From the NCBI RefSeq assembly GCF_013128195.2, contig NZ_CP053452.2:8990001-9054000 (forward strand): 64,000 nt of DNA, read 5' to 3'. Within the stretch, counting starts at the first letter, position 1. Each line of letters opens with the position of its first letter. The position numbers and the translations under genes were made by a program. This stretch comes from Frigoriglobus tundricola (GTDB lineage Bacteria > Planctomycetota > Planctomycetia > Gemmatales > Gemmataceae). The notes below the pieces were generated by a model, which was not told the DNA's origin, searched no databases, and was given only the letters and a program-made list of their open reading frames with translations. Of this stretch, positions 48,349 to 58,473 are shown piece by piece.

Positions 48349-50406
48349 CTATTTCAGGTCCTTCGGGTCGTACTTGCCGGCCCTCTTGATCTCGTCCTGC
48401 TTCAGCAGGAATTCGCGGCGCTTGACGAGGTGCGTGCGGAGCGAGTCCAGGTTCTTTCGGAAGTGCTCCACCGCCCGTTTCGGGTCCTCGTGCCGGACCT
48501 CGGCGCGGTACTTCACCTCGTCCTCCAGCCGTTCGCCCAGGGCCTTGATGACCGGGCCGAACGCCTCCGCCGTGTACACCGTCTCCAGAAGGTCCTTGGT
48601 GCGGGCGAGGAAGTGCTTGCGGAACGTCGCGTTCGCGAGCAGCGGGCGGGAGAGGTCGCCGCCCGGGCGCCACCAGATCTCGCTCCCGCGCGGCGGGCGG
48701 TCGCCCTCCATCCCGAACGTGATCGGCAGGTCCGCAAACACGCCGTACCCGTTGATCCCGTCGTGGTACCCCCACGTCTTGTCCTGGTCCCAGGGGAACA
48801 TCGCCCACTTTCCCGTCCTCGCGGCGTCGTGGTACAGGTAGTAGTTGTTGAAGAACCCGTCCCAGTCCGAAAGAATCATCCGCGTCGCGTACAGGTTGAC
48901 CATCTCCTCGGTATCGAAGTTCTTCTTAATGACCGCCCACTGGTCGGCGCCCTTCGCCCGGAGCAGTTGGTTCATCAGCTCGATCAGGTCCTCGTGGCCG
49001 GTGTGGGTGTGCGTCTTCTTCTCGTGCCGCTGCACGAGCGTCCCGCCGGTCCACTGGGCCTTGTACAGGGTTCCGCCGGCGTCGTAGTTGTTGTGCCGCA
49101 GGAACGCTTTGTTCGGCTGCTCCAGCAGGAGCTGGAACCCGATCGGCCGGCCGTCGATCCAGGTGCGCACGAAGTCGGCGCGGGGGCACGGCACCCCGGC
49201 CTTGCGGTACACCTCGTAGGCCAAGAACTCCGCGAGCGGGAACCGGTCCGCGTACTCGTACATCAGCGCCACGGTGGTCATGCCGCGAAGGGTGTGGTCC
49301 TTGTGAAAGCGGATCTTCCGCCCGCCGGACCGCGGGACCACGCTGACGAAATCGAACAGCTCCGGTTCGGCCGTTTTGGGGTCCACGAACACGAACGCCG
49401 AGTTGCCGCGGGCCGGCGGCGTGGGGACCGGGGGCCGGCCGTTCGATGGCCCCGGGTCGATCTGGGCGTTTCGGACCTCCGTCCGTCCGACGCTCACCAG
49501 GTACCCGAGCGGGATCGGCCCCGGCTCGAACTTGTCGTGGACGTACACGGAGAGGCTCGGGCGCACTTCGTTCGGGTGCGGATAGGTCCGGTCCCCGTCC
49601 TGCGCGTCGATCGCACGGACCCGGAGGCGGACGATCTCCCCCGCTTTCTGGGCCGGAATCGTGGCGGTGTACGTGTTGCCGTCACCCGCCATCGGCAGGA
49701 TGACGTCCCCCGATTCCAAGCCCGACCGGACGACGCGGTACCGGAGCTCGACGGTTTTGACCGCCGCGGCGGCCCGGACCTCCGCGGTCACCTTGATGTC
49801 CTGGGCGGGCGTGGCGCGCGGGGGGGTCGCGGTCACGTTGGAGATCACGGGCGGGAGCGCGGCGGCGTAGACGGCGTTCTTCTTGCCCGGCGTGCCCATC
49901 GGTTTCGGGGTTCCGGACGCGAGCGGGGACGGCGCCCAGTTCTCCGGCACGTCGCCGGGGGACGTGGGGCAGATGCGTTCCAGGGCCGACGATTCGCCGT
50001 CCGGGGCCAGCGGCCACGGGGCGCGGGTCTTGTACTTGAGGCCGTCGATCTTCTTCCCCGTTGCGTCGAGCAGGTCGACCTGTTCGCCACTGTGGCTGAG
50101 GGCGCCCCTGAACTCGCCCGCCGCATCGAACCCGTAAACGCGCTTGAAGTCCTTCAGGCTCTTGCAGACGACCAGATAGCCGCCGGCCTCGATCGCCGTG
50201 CCGGCCGGGAACTCGTGCTTGGCGCCCTTGATCCTCCAGCGGGACAGATCGACCGGCTTGTCGCCGGTGTTGAACAGCTCGATGTACTGGAGATCGTCCA
50301 GGTCGTCGGGCGCGTGGTACATGATTTCGTTGATGACCACATCCGCTCGGACCGAGGGTGTAAGAACGAGCGCGAGCAACAGGGCGGCCGGGCGGGCGGA
50401 CCTCAT
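48349..50406 (-). CDS. Exported lamin-tail / CotH kinase-like protein
   Basis: This is a 685-residue protein. It has a signal peptide ([18 protein letters not shown]), then a lamin-tail domain at about 20-125 ([37 protein letters not shown]). A beta region is followed by the CotH kinase-like domain from about 330 to 680. The CotH landmarks are [38 protein letters not shown] and [14 protein letters not shown], the last carrying the Asp pair typical of the active site. CotH phosphorylates spore-coat proteins in Bacillus; in planctomycetes the target is unknown and the domain is extracytoplasmic. Confidence 0.88.
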   Translation of the reverse strand: MRSARPAALLLALVLTPSVRADVVINEIMYHAPDDLDDLQYIELFNTGDKPVDLSRWRIKGAKHEFPAGTAIEAGGYLVVCKSLKDFKRVYGFDAAGEFRGALSHSGEQVDLLDATGKKIDGLKYKTRAPWPLAPDGESSALERICPTSPGDVPENWAPSPLASGTPKPMGTPGKKNAVYAAALPPVISNVTATPPRATPAQDIKVTAEVRAAAAVKTVELRYRVVRSGLESGDVILPMAGDGNTYTATIPAQKAGEIVRLRVRAIDAQDGDRTYPHPNEVRPSLSVYVHDKFEPGPIPLGYLVSVGRTEVRNAQIDPGPSNGRPPVPTPPARGNSAFVFVDPKTAEPELFDFVSVVPRSGGRKIRFHKDHTLRGMTTVALMYEYADRFPLAEFLAYEVYRKAGVPCPRADFVRTWIDGRPIGFQLLLEQPNKAFLRHNNYDAGGTLYKAQWTGGTLVQRHEKKTHTHTGHEDLIELMNQLLRAKGADQWAVIKKNFDTEEMVNLYATRMILSDWDGFFNNYYLYHDAARTGKWAMFPWDQDKTWGYHDGINGYGVFADLPITFGMEGDRPPRGSEIWWRPGGDLSRPLLANATFRKHFLARTKDLLETVYTAEAFGPVIKALGERLEDEVKYRAEVRHEDPKRAVEHFRKNLDSLRTHLVKRREFLLKQDEIKRAGKYDPKDLK

Positions 50407-50632
50407 GGCGACTCCGGGGTGACGTGTGCCCGAGCGAACGTGCCATCACAACACGAATGAGTGTCTCTAGCACGGACCCGCCAGTCAAGTCGTGGCGCCA
50501 CATGATGCGGAAACTAAAAAATTCGCAAACTAAGCCCCCTCGGCCGCGAACCCGAAAGCCCGAGCGGGTGCGGTTCCGAGGCCACGACCCGCGACCGACG
50601 CCAGAGCCTCTTATGAGATGCCCGCCTTGCGA

Positions 50633-51904
50633 CTACCATTCCACGCCGCGCGACCGAAGGAGGTCGCGATAAATCTCCGCCACCTGTTGGGCCTTTGCGT
50701 CCCAGGTGAAGCGCTCGCTGACCCGCTGGACGGCGGCGTTTCCCAACCGCCGGCACTCGTCCGTGTTCCCCGCGAGCCGTTCCATCGCGGCCCGGAGGTC
50801 CGCAACCAGTTCGGCCCGCGGGCGCAGCGGCAGGCGCACTCCCGCATCCCCGACCAGTTCGGCGGGACCGCCGTAGTCGACGACGATCGGGACCAGCCCA
50901 CACGCCATCGCCTCGAGAACCACCCCGCCCCCGAACTCCCGCAGGCTCGGGAACGGAAACGCCTGTGCCGCTGCCAAGGCCCGCCCGACGGCCACTTGGT
51001 CGAGCCAGCCCGCGAATTCGACATTAGTGAGGTTGGCCCGCGCGGCGCTGGCCGTGAGGTTCTGGCGCTCGGGGCCGTCGCCGATGACGACCAACCGGCA
51101 CGCGCGCAGCTTCTCGGACCCGGCCACGGCTTCGATCACCAGGTCGAAACCCTTGTACGGCACGAGCCGGCCGACGGTCACGAACGTGAACGGGCCTTCG
51201 GGTTCGCGCCAGCCGGGGGCCAACGGGAACCGCTGCGGATCGATGCCGTTTTCGGGCATGTAGTACCGGCGCCCCTTGAACCAGGACGGGATTTCCGTTG
51301 CGGTGTGGTGGCTGCCGGCGATCACGCCCGCGAGCCGGCGGTACGTCGAGCGGAAATACGGAAGCACGCGGTACGCCCGGCGGAGCGGGACCAGCCACTC
51401 CCGCTCACGGCGCCGGAGTTCGGGGTACTCTTTGGGCCAGGGTAAGCCCCCGTTGAGTGGCCCCACCAGCATCGGAACGCGGGTCCGGCTGGCGAGCGGA
51501 CTGGGGTACGTCGGGGTCAGCGGCGTGACGCGGTGGATCAGATCGAAGCGGCCCCGGCGCAGGTCGTCCGCGAACCGCTGGTACAGTTGCAACTCGAAGG
51601 CGATGTACGACGGCCATTCGGTCGCCATCGCCGTCGTCCACCCCCCTCCCTTGCCGCCACGCAGGAGCCGACCCAGACGGTGCAACGGGGCCGCCACCCA
51701 TTCGTTATCGATGTAAACGACTTCGGCCTTACGGGAGAGCGGATCGGCATCGAGCGCGGCCCGGTTGCGCGGGTTGGTACACACGGTGACGTTCAGGTCG
51801 CTCCGCTCGGCCAACGCGCGGGCGAAGTTGTAACCGACCAGCGGGACGCTGCTCCATGTGGGGTTACACGCTTCAGCGATCAGGAGGATATTGCGGGTCG
51901 GCAT
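50633..51904 (-). CDS. Family 4 glycosyltransferase
   Basis: This is a protein of about 423 residues from ATG 51904; the much longer open frame upstream is not coding in character. It has GT-B fold segments: NILLIAEACNPTWSSVPLVG, VTVCTNPRNRAALDA, FDLIHRVTPLTPTYPSP, then PFTFVTVGRLVPYKGFDLVI, FPSLREFGGGVVLEAMACGL and VPIVVDYGGPAELVG. The EX7E-type motif lies in the REFGGGVVLEAMA loop. It probably adds a sugar to a lipid-linked or surface glycan. Divergent to it is a hexapeptide acetyltransferase, a common partner in polysaccharide synthesis. Confidence 0.88.
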   Translation of the reverse strand: MPTRNILLIAEACNPTWSSVPLVGYNFARALAERSDLNVTVCTNPRNRAALDADPLSRKAEVVYIDNEWVAAPLHRLGRLLRGGKGGGWTTAMATEWPSYIAFELQLYQRFADDLRRGRFDLIHRVTPLTPTYPSPLASRTRVPMLVGPLNGGLPWPKEYPELRRREREWLVPLRRAYRVLPYFRSTYRRLAGVIAGSHHTATEIPSWFKGRRYYMPENGIDPQRFPLAPGWREPEGPFTFVTVGRLVPYKGFDLVIEAVAGSEKLRACRLVVIGDGPERQNLTASAARANLTNVEFAGWLDQVAVGRALAAAQAFPFPSLREFGGGVVLEAMACGLVPIVVDYGGPAELVGDAGVRLPLRPRAELVADLRAAMERLAGNTDECRRLGNAAVQRVSERFTWDAKAQQVAEIYRDLLRSRGVEW

Positions 51905-52279
51905 CGGCGCGCTTTCTTGTGAGTGCGAAATCGCCTCGGATACTTCACTCTGCGTCCCGGGAAGGACAAAATAGCCGCCCGACGCACTGCCGACAGAGGT
52001 CGTTTGCGGAGAAAAGCACGAAGTCATTGTGCTCGTGTCCGGTGCGGATCTCGTCGTATTCAAAGTCCGGCCTAACCGCAGCCGGTTCGGGGGCATCGAC
52101 TCACACAAGACGCCCCCTCCACACCGGCCGCCCGCCAAAGGCGACCGACCGGCGCGTGGCGACAACACGGCCCTCTTGAGCGCCCCGGATTTGAACCGCA
52201 CTTCTCTTCGATAAAACGATGTGCACTGGTACCCGCTCACTGTGGGTCGGCGGAACGGTATCCACGCGGAGGCGGTCGG
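51905..52279. other. 375-base divergent region between glycosyltransferase and acetyltransferase
   Basis: This region presumably holds promoters for both genes. On the minus strand it contains GGTTCAAATCC (near 52184-52194), a T-arm-like motif, flanked by TGAGCG/CGCTCA 63 bases apart, but I do not call a tRNA (see rejected items). Confidence 0.35.
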
Positions 52280-52804
52280 ATGAGTCAAGCCCGTGTCTCG
52301 GCCACGGAGCCGGATTGGGCGCGGGAGCGGTGCCACGGGTTCTGGGACCCCAGCCGTCGGTTGCTCCGCTCCATCCGGCGCTTTCAATCGTGGCGGGCCA
52401 AGGGCATCCCACTTCGTTGGCTGAAAGGCTACTGGGTCCTCCAGCACCGCTTCTGGAGCGCCATCACCGGGGCCGACATTCCCCTGAACGCCCGGGTCGG
52501 CGGCGGCCTGGTGCTCCCCCATCCCAATGGTATCGTCATCCACCCCGGTGCGGTGCTCGGCCCCAACTGCATGATCTTTCAGCAGGTCACGATCGGTGCG
52601 GGCGGCTCCAAACCCGGCGTTCCGACGATCGGGGGCCATGTCGACGTGGGAGCCGGGGCCAAAATTCTCGGTGGCATCACCATTGGAGATCACGCGCGCA
52701 TTGGCGCGAACGCGGTCGTACTCATCGACGTCCCACCGGGTGCGACTGCTGTGGGTGTGCCGGCGCGCGTGCTGGCGAAATCCGCGGACCAGAACTCGTC
52801 TTGA
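52280..52804 (+). CDS. Hexapeptide-repeat acetyltransferase (serine acetyltransferase-like)
   Basis: This 174-residue protein has a left-handed beta-helix pattern (VGGGLVLPHPNGIVIHPGAVLGP, IFQQVTIGAGGS, VPTIGGHVDVGAGAKILGGI, ARIGANAVVLIDVPPGATAVG), as in CysE/colanic-acid acetyltransferases. The HPNGIVIHP histidines match the usual catalytic site. It may acetylate a sugar or serine. Divergent to the family 4 glycosyltransferase, which favours a glycan-decorating role. Confidence 0.85.
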   Translation: MSQARVSATEPDWARERCHGFWDPSRRLLRSIRRFQSWRAKGIPLRWLKGYWVLQHRFWSAITGADIPLNARVGGGLVLPHPNGIVIHPGAVLGPNCMIFQQVTIGAGGSKPGVPTIGGHVDVGAGAKILGGITIGDHARIGANAVVLIDVPPGATAVGVPARVLAKSADQNSS

Positions 52805-52937
52805 ATCGCAGCCGAGTCGGGCGGTGGTCAACACGCTTCTCGAGCGTCTGGAACTCAGTGCGGGATGGGAGGCGGCCACGAACGAACAAATGCACCCGTT
52901 TCGACCACAGGTTGCTCACCAGGGGCGGAGTTGGCTC

Positions 52938-53498
52938 ATGGATACACTTGATGCTTTCATCCGCGAGAACGGGATGACCCTGCGCTGGGTCGCTACGGTC
53001 GCGTGGTTCGCCGCCGCTTTGGGGGCAGTTCGTCTGGTACTGGGTCCGTGCGGTCGCTCACGTCGAACGTGGCTCGTGATCGCTGCCGCCACCCTCGGAT
53101 TCGCTGTCGAAACGGCCTGCCATTTGCGATTTGAGGGGACCGAACTGTTCCGCGCCGTACTTCGTGACCTCGGCGGAACCGACGCGTACGGAAACCGGCG
53201 CCTGCTCCAAGCCGCGGTCATCCTCGGTTGTGTACTCCCCGTCGCCGCGTTCCTCGTAGTGCGGACCGCTCGAGCCCGATTCCTCACTCCGGCTGCTAAA
53301 GTCGCAGCGCTGGGCACCGGTTGCGCGTCTGTGGGGTTCGTACTGGAAACGATCTCCTTGCACCAACTGGATCAGATCCCGTTCCTGTACCAGGCGTGCC
53401 GATTTGGGGGGCTCGGGCTGGTGCTCCTCGGCGTCGGAACGGACTGGCTTCGTGCTCGATCCGCCCACGGCGTTCCTCAAGCCGAACGACCAACCTGA
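52938..53498 (+). CDS. Small multi-pass membrane protein, unknown function
   Basis: This is a protein of about 186 residues from ATG 52938 (an earlier in-frame start near 52890 is possible). It has about five hydrophobic segments: VATVAWFAAALGAVRLVLG, WLVIAAATLGFAVETAC, AAVILGCVLPVAAFLVV, VAALGTGCASVGFVLETISL and FGGLGLVLLGVGTDWL. I see no motif. It lies 133 bases downstream of the acetyltransferase. Confidence 0.6.
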   Translation: MDTLDAFIRENGMTLRWVATVAWFAAALGAVRLVLGPCGRSRRTWLVIAAATLGFAVETACHLRFEGTELFRAVLRDLGGTDAYGNRRLLQAAVILGCVLPVAAFLVVRTARARFLTPAAKVAALGTGCASVGFVLETISLHQLDQIPFLYQACRFGGLGLVLLGVGTDWLRARSAHGVPQAERPT

Positions 53499-53549
53499 TC
53501 CGGAGCACGAGTTCATGTGGCGCGGGGGGGCACTCGACACCGTGCGGAC

Positions 53550-55076
53550 TCAAGTCGGGCGCGTGAGTGCCGCAGCGTCGTGAGCCAGCCGGCGCAGGCG
53601 CAAGCCGAACGCCGTGAGGATCACCGCCCACGTTACACCGAACATCAGCGGCGCGTAGGACATCGCGGCGGCCATCAGGGCGGCGACACACAGGAACAGC
53701 ACGCCGAACCCGTAACACCAGCCCCAGAACATGCTCCCGAGCGAAAAGAACGTGAGTGCGGCGAGAACGGCGAAGAGCTGGTACATCACCGGTTCGACGC
53801 TCCCATCCGCGCCCCACCCGAGGCTCAGACGAAGGGACAGCGACCCGCCGAAGCAGGCGACCGCGTACCCACAGGTGATCGACCACAACTGCCGCTCGGC
53901 GGCCGTTCGCGGCAGCAACTCGCCGCGCCGGGCGACCCCGACGATCGCGGCGTACAGCACCAGCCGAGTATACTGTGCCCCGACCCCGACCCATTGCGAG
54001 ATGTGCCCGAGCGTGGAACACGTCTGAAGGCCGTCTGCCAGCAGCGTGACGACCGCAAACCCAAACAGGACGGAGGCGTAGGACGTGAACTCGGCGTCCT
54101 TCCCGCTGCGGTCGAGCGCGCCGACCATCTTGCCGAACACGCCCGTGGAGCGGGCCGCGACGGGTTCGCCGTTGAGGAACCGTCGGAGGTCGGCGGCGAG
54201 GTCCTCCGCGGTCGCGTACCGGGCGTGCGGCTCCTTCTGCAAGCACTTCATGCAGATGGCTTCCAGGTCGCGGTGCACGGTGGGGACCAGTTTCCGGACC
54301 GCGGGCGGGTCGTCCTCGACCACGCGGACGAGGAGCCGCACCGTGTCCTCCGCAACGAACGGCGGCCGGCCGGTCAGGCACTCGAACAGGATCACGCCGA
54401 GCGCGTAGACGTCGGCGGCCGGCCCGACGAATTTGGTCTTCCCCGCGGCCTGCTCGGGCGCCATGTAGTGGGGGGTGCCCATCACCGCACCGGTCCGCGT
54501 GAGATCGGCCCGCCCGCCGCGCTTCGCCAGTCCGAAGTCCGCGACCTTCGGCTCGCCGTCGTCGTCCAGGAGCACGTTGGCCGGCTTGAGGTCGCGGTGA
54601 ACGATGCCCAGGTCGTGAACGGATTGGACCCCGTTGGCGATCTTCTCGACCAGCGAAGCGGCGTCCGCGGGCGGGAGCCGGCCCGACGTGCGGATCCGCT
54701 CGACCAGCGACCCGCCGCCGAGGTACTCCATCGCGAAGAACGGGCGCGCGTCGCACTGTCCGAACTCGTACACCTGAACGACGTGCGGGTGGCGCACCGC
54801 CGCGACCAGTTCCGCCTCGGCGAGGAAGCGGGTCCGCTCGTGAGATTCCGCGAACGTACCACCCGGCAGCATCTTGAGCGCCACGGTCCGGTTGAGGCTG
54901 AGCTGCCGGGCCTTGTAAACGACGCCCATCCCCCCGCGACCGAGTTCGGAGACGATGTCGTAACCCGCCACGTCCGGTACACCCAGGAGCTGTGCCGGGG
55001 CAGCGGACTGGAGCAACGTCGCGTCGTTGTTCGGCGGGGCGACAGCGGTCCGCGCGGGATCGGGCGATGGTGTCAT
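53550..55076 (-). CDS. PknB-type Ser/Thr protein kinase with multi-pass membrane tail
   Basis: This is a protein of about 508 residues from ATG 55076. The kinase domain at about 40-300 has the P-loop LGRGGMGVVYKARQL, VALKML lysine, VHRDLKPANVLL catalytic loop, and KVADFGLAKRGG. The APE motif is YMAPEQAAGK. The linker carries the substrate-side CMKCLQKEPHARYATAEDL typical of planctomycete kinases. The C-terminal ~190 residues hold several membrane helices (SVLFGFAVVTLLADGLQT, VLAALTFFSLGSMFWGWC, MLFGVTWAVILTAFGLRL), in place of the usual single helix plus sensor. A sensor role of the membrane part is inferred. 233 bases separate it from the upstream NtrC-type gene. Confidence 0.9.
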   Translation of the reverse strand: MTPSPDPARTAVAPPNNDATLLQSAAPAQLLGVPDVAGYDIVSELGRGGMGVVYKARQLSLNRTVALKMLPGGTFAESHERTRFLAEAELVAAVRHPHVVQVYEFGQCDARPFFAMEYLGGGSLVERIRTSGRLPPADAASLVEKIANGVQSVHDLGIVHRDLKPANVLLDDDGEPKVADFGLAKRGGRADLTRTGAVMGTPHYMAPEQAAGKTKFVGPAADVYALGVILFECLTGRPPFVAEDTVRLLVRVVEDDPPAVRKLVPTVHRDLEAICMKCLQKEPHARYATAEDLAADLRRFLNGEPVAARSTGVFGKMVGALDRSGKDAEFTSYASVLFGFAVVTLLADGLQTCSTLGHISQWVGVGAQYTRLVLYAAIVGVARRGELLPRTAAERQLWSITCGYAVACFGGSLSLRLSLGWGADGSVEPVMYQLFAVLAALTFFSLGSMFWGWCYGFGVLFLCVAALMAAAMSYAPLMFGVTWAVILTAFGLRLRRLAHDAAALTRPT

Positions 55077-55309
55077 GGTAATTGCGGAATGAGCGATCGA
55101 GCGGTGCGCCGCGGTCCGCCCGCGAACGGCCCCAGTCTGAACACGGTTGTCCGACGGAGTGTGGGTAGTGTAGGCGCCCGCTCCGTGGCCGGGGCACGTC
55201 CCCGCGCGGACGGGTCCGGTCGCCGCGGACCGCGGCCTCGTATCCGCGGCGTCCGGGCGGGCGGGCGGACCGCCCGACCAGCGTTCGATACCGCGATGCA
55301 ATGAGCGGA

Positions 55310-56752
55310 TCAAGCGTCGGTCGGGTCATCGTGCTCCGCGACCACGCGGTCCAGCACGATCCCCATCTCCCGGAGTTTGTACCGCAGGGTCGCCCGGCTG
55401 ATTCCCAACAGGTCACTGGCCTGGGCCTGGTGCCCGTGCGTGAGACGGAGGGCACGCGTCAACAGTTCCCGCTCCACCCGCCCGACCACCCGCCCGTAAA
55501 CGTTCTTTCCCCCGTCACGCAGCATCGCCTCGATCGTCCCCACAAGATCGAATGTTGTGGGCGGCAGGGCGGCCGGAGTTGCCGGAGCCGTCCCGGGCGA
55601 CGAGAACGCGGGCAGATCGTCGGGCAGTATCACCCCACCAGTGGACTGATAGGCCGCGGCGCGCACCGTGTTCTGCAACTCGCGCACGTTGCCGGGCCAG
55701 TCGAAGCGCTGGAGCCGCTCGAGTGCCTCGGGAGAGAACCCGCGGATGTCGCGCACGGCCTCTCGCGCGTAGCGGAAGAGAAAATGGTGGGCCAGTTCGG
55801 GGACGTCCGCCCGCCGGTCGCGCAGCGCCGGCACCCGAATGGTGACCACCTTGAGCCGGTAGTAAAGGTCGTTGCGGAACCGTCCGTCGGCGATCAGTTG
55901 CTCCAGATTCTGATTGGTCGCCGCGAGGACACGCACCCGCGTCGCGACCGGCTGGTTCCCGCCGATCCGCTCGAACGTCTGGTCCTGAAGGAGCCGGAGC
56001 ATCTTCGCCTGCGCGGCGAGGGGCATGTCGCCGATCTCGTCGAGCAACAGGGTGCCGTCGCCGCACTGTTCGAACTTGCCCACCCGCCGGCGGTCGGCAC
56101 CGGTGAACGCGCCCTGCTCGTGGCCGAACAGTTCGCTCTCCACCAGCGCCTCCGGGATGGCGGCGCAGTTGATCGCGAGGAACGGCCGGTCGGACCGGCG
56201 GCTGTGCGAGTAGAGCGCGCGGGCGACCAGTTCCTTACCGGTCCCGCTCTCGCCGACGATCAGCACGTTCGCGTCCTGCGGGGCGATGCGCCCGATCAGC
56301 TTGCCCATCTCCCGCATGACCTGCGAGTGCCCGATGATCCGGTCGCCAACGGGGTCGTCGGGCAGTGCGGCCGGCTCGTGCATCAGCCGGGCGGCCTCGA
56401 ACGCGCGGCCCAGGAGGCCGCTCATGTGCTCCAGATCGAGCGGCTTCGTGAGGTAGTCGAAGGCCCCGCGCTTCATGGCCTCGATCGTCGTCTCCATCGT
56501 GCCGTGCGCCGTGAGGAAGACGACCGGTCGTTTGGGGTCGGCCGCGCGCACGCGCTCGAACAGCTCCAGCCCGCTGCCGTCGGGAAGTTGGAGGTCCAGA
56601 ACGATCACGTCCGGCCGGTCGCGCTCGACCCGGCGCCACCCCTCGGCCACCGTCCCCGCCGTAATCACCTCGACCTCGGGCGTGGAGAACACGCGGCGGA
56701 ACGAGTGGCAGATGATCGATTCGTCGTCAACGAGCAGCAGCTTCGGCACCAC
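55310..56752 (-). CDS. Sigma-54-dependent response regulator (NtrC type), second
   Basis: This is a protein of about 480 residues. GTG 56752 is chosen because it starts the receiver (VVPKLLLVDDESIICHS); the frame extends further only inside the upstream kinase. The phospho-Asp is in VIVLDLQLPDG. The AAA+ domain has GESGTGKELVARAL, the GAFTGA loop (QGAFTGADRR), the Walker B DGTLLLDEIGD and sensor residues. A Fis-type helix-turn-helix ends the protein (SDLLGISRATLRYKLREMG). It overlaps the histidine kinase gene by 26 bases, indicating one operon. It is distinct from the kdp-linked regulator. Confidence 0.93.
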   Translation of the reverse strand: MVPKLLLVDDESIICHSFRRVFSTPEVEVITAGTVAEGWRRVERDRPDVIVLDLQLPDGSGLELFERVRAADPKRPVVFLTAHGTMETTIEAMKRGAFDYLTKPLDLEHMSGLLGRAFEAARLMHEPAALPDDPVGDRIIGHSQVMREMGKLIGRIAPQDANVLIVGESGTGKELVARALYSHSRRSDRPFLAINCAAIPEALVESELFGHEQGAFTGADRRRVGKFEQCGDGTLLLDEIGDMPLAAQAKMLRLLQDQTFERIGGNQPVATRVRVLAATNQNLEQLIADGRFRNDLYYRLKVVTIRVPALRDRRADVPELAHHFLFRYAREAVRDIRGFSPEALERLQRFDWPGNVRELQNTVRAAAYQSTGGVILPDDLPAFSSPGTAPATPAALPPTTFDLVGTIEAMLRDGGKNVYGRVVGRVERELLTRALRLTHGHQAQASDLLGISRATLRYKLREMGIVLDRVVAEHDDPTDA

Positions 56753-58220
56753 GCGCCTCCGTCGTGGGGAGTGTGAGCAGGAACGCGGCCCCGCCGGCCT
56801 CGCGGTTGGCGGCCGTGAGGGCGCCACCGTGGTCCGTTGCGACGCGACGGGCGACCGTCAGACCGAGCCCCGTACCGGTCGGCTTGGTGGTGACGAACGG
56901 CGTGAACAGGCGGTCGGCCATGTTCGGATCGATGCCCGGACCGGTGTCGGCCACTTCCACGGTTAGTGTACCGTTCGGAGTGGCACGCGTGCGAACGAAG
57001 ACGCTCCCTCGTGGCGGCGTGGCATCGACCGCGTTGAACAGCAGGTTCGTCAGGAGCGAGAGCATCTGGTCGCGATCAACTGTCACCGCGATCGGGGCCG
57101 GGGGCGTATCGACCGTGAGCGAGACGGCCTTGGCGTCGGCGCGGCCGCGGGCGATCCCGACGGCCTCGGTGACTAACTGGCCCAGGTCGTGCGGGCGGCG
57201 ATCCAGGGGCGGCCGGCGCGCGAAATCGAGCAGCCCCTGCACCGTCCGCTCGATCCGCACCACCTCGGTTCGGATCAGCCGTAAATCTTCTCCCGTCAGC
57301 GGGACCGGGTTCGTGGTCCGCAGCGCGCCCTCGATCAGGAATTTGATCCCGGTGAGCGGGTTGCGCACCTCATGTGCCACCCCGGCCGCGAGGTGCCCGA
57401 CCGCGGCCAACTGTTCAGCCCGAAGTAGATCCCGTTCTTGCTCCTGAAGCCGCTGGCACACGTCTTTCACGCGCCCGACGACCCGGTCGAGTTCCGCGTC
57501 GAGATCCCCAAGGCGGGCCGGCCCTTCGACGGTCAACGCGCCCACATCCTGATCCAGATGAGCTTGGACCGCCCGGACCCGGACGGACAGTTGGGCGGCC
57601 CGACGGGTCAGCCCGCGGGCGGTGGCGTAACCGGTGAGGACGCCCCCGAAGGCACCGACGAGCCCGAACGCGAAGAGCAACCGGCCCGCCCAGGTGGTTT
57701 GGGCGTCACTTCTCAAAACGCTCTGGGCCATCCGGTCGCTTTGCCTGTCGGCCAGCTCACGACACGGCTGGAGGAGCCCCTGAACCGGGTGCGCGTCGGC
57801 CCAGTGGATCAGATCGCGGCCCGTCAGCCCGGTGGTCGCAACGGCACGGGTGACCAGTGAGGCCTCGTATTCTTGGTAGGCGTCATCGATAACCGCGAGC
57901 AGGCGGAGGTCGTCTCCGGCGTCGCACTCCCGCCGGACGTCTTCGAGTGCCGCCAGCACAAGCTCCCGGTCATCGGCCATGACGCGCTTGCGGGAACCGG
58001 ACGGGTCGGCGGCGACCATCAGGGAGTGGAACCGGAGCTGCCGGAGCCGGATCTGGAGCTCGCCCGCGGCCCGCATCCGGGCGGCATCGTGGCGCACCGC
58101 ACGAGCCAGGTCCGCCTGGAGCCGGTTGATGTACCACGTACTCGTCAGGCACGCGATCGCGACGAACCCGCCCAGAGTCATGTACGGGACCGAGTGCCGG
58201 GCGAACAGGAACGGATTCAT
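56727..58220 (-). CDS. NtrB-like membrane histidine kinase
   Basis: This is a 497-residue protein from ATG 58220, with GAGGTGGG upstream. It has membrane helices near 12-31 and about 178-200 (RLLFAFGLVGAFGGVLTGYA), enclosing a helical sensing region. A linker/HAMP-like segment follows, then HisKA with GVAHEVRNPLTGIKFLIEGA and HATPase (LLTNLLFNAVDATPPRG, EVADTGPGIDPNM, GTGLGLTVARRVATDHGG). The phospho-acceptor His lies about residue 284. It pairs with the overlapping NtrC-type regulator. Confidence 0.93.
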   Translation of the reverse strand: MNPFLFARHSVPYMTLGGFVAIACLTSTWYINRLQADLARAVRHDAARMRAAGELQIRLRQLRFHSLMVAADPSGSRKRVMADDRELVLAALEDVRRECDAGDDLRLLAVIDDAYQEYEASLVTRAVATTGLTGRDLIHWADAHPVQGLLQPCRELADRQSDRMAQSVLRSDAQTTWAGRLLFAFGLVGAFGGVLTGYATARGLTRRAAQLSVRVRAVQAHLDQDVGALTVEGPARLGDLDAELDRVVGRVKDVCQRLQEQERDLLRAEQLAAVGHLAAGVAHEVRNPLTGIKFLIEGALRTTNPVPLTGEDLRLIRTEVVRIERTVQGLLDFARRPPLDRRPHDLGQLVTEAVGIARGRADAKAVSLTVDTPPAPIAVTVDRDQMLSLLTNLLFNAVDATPPRGSVFVRTRATPNGTLTVEVADTGPGIDPNMADRLFTPFVTTKPTGTGLGLTVARRVATDHGGALTAANREAGGAAFLLTLPTTEARGAEAAAR

Positions 58221-58473
58221 CGTCCCACCTCACTGAGCAAACGGGCGGCGCGTCCGTCAGGGCGCTCAATTTATGGTAGCCGTCGCGCCCGCCGTGAGGC
58301 ACGGCGGGCGAAACTTCCTCTCGGGACGGAACGCTGCGACCATGCTCGGGAGCGACCCGTCCCGCGCGGAGATTTTCTTTTCCAATCCGGGCGCGCGGTG
58401 TCAACTAAGAAGCGAACGCGGACGCGATCCGTTCACGACCCGGAATTCGACACGCTCAATGAGGGTTCCGTTC

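Noticed and set aside
52170-52260. tRNA-like motif (GGTTCAAATCC, with TGAGCG/CGCTCA ends) on the minus strand
   Set aside because: Only 63 bases between ends, the T-stem does not pair, and no D or anticodon arm can be drawn.
51905-52879. Upstream extension of the family 4 glycosyltransferase by about 325 residues
   Set aside because: It overlaps the acetyltransferase gene on the other strand and has no domain; the family start is at 51904.
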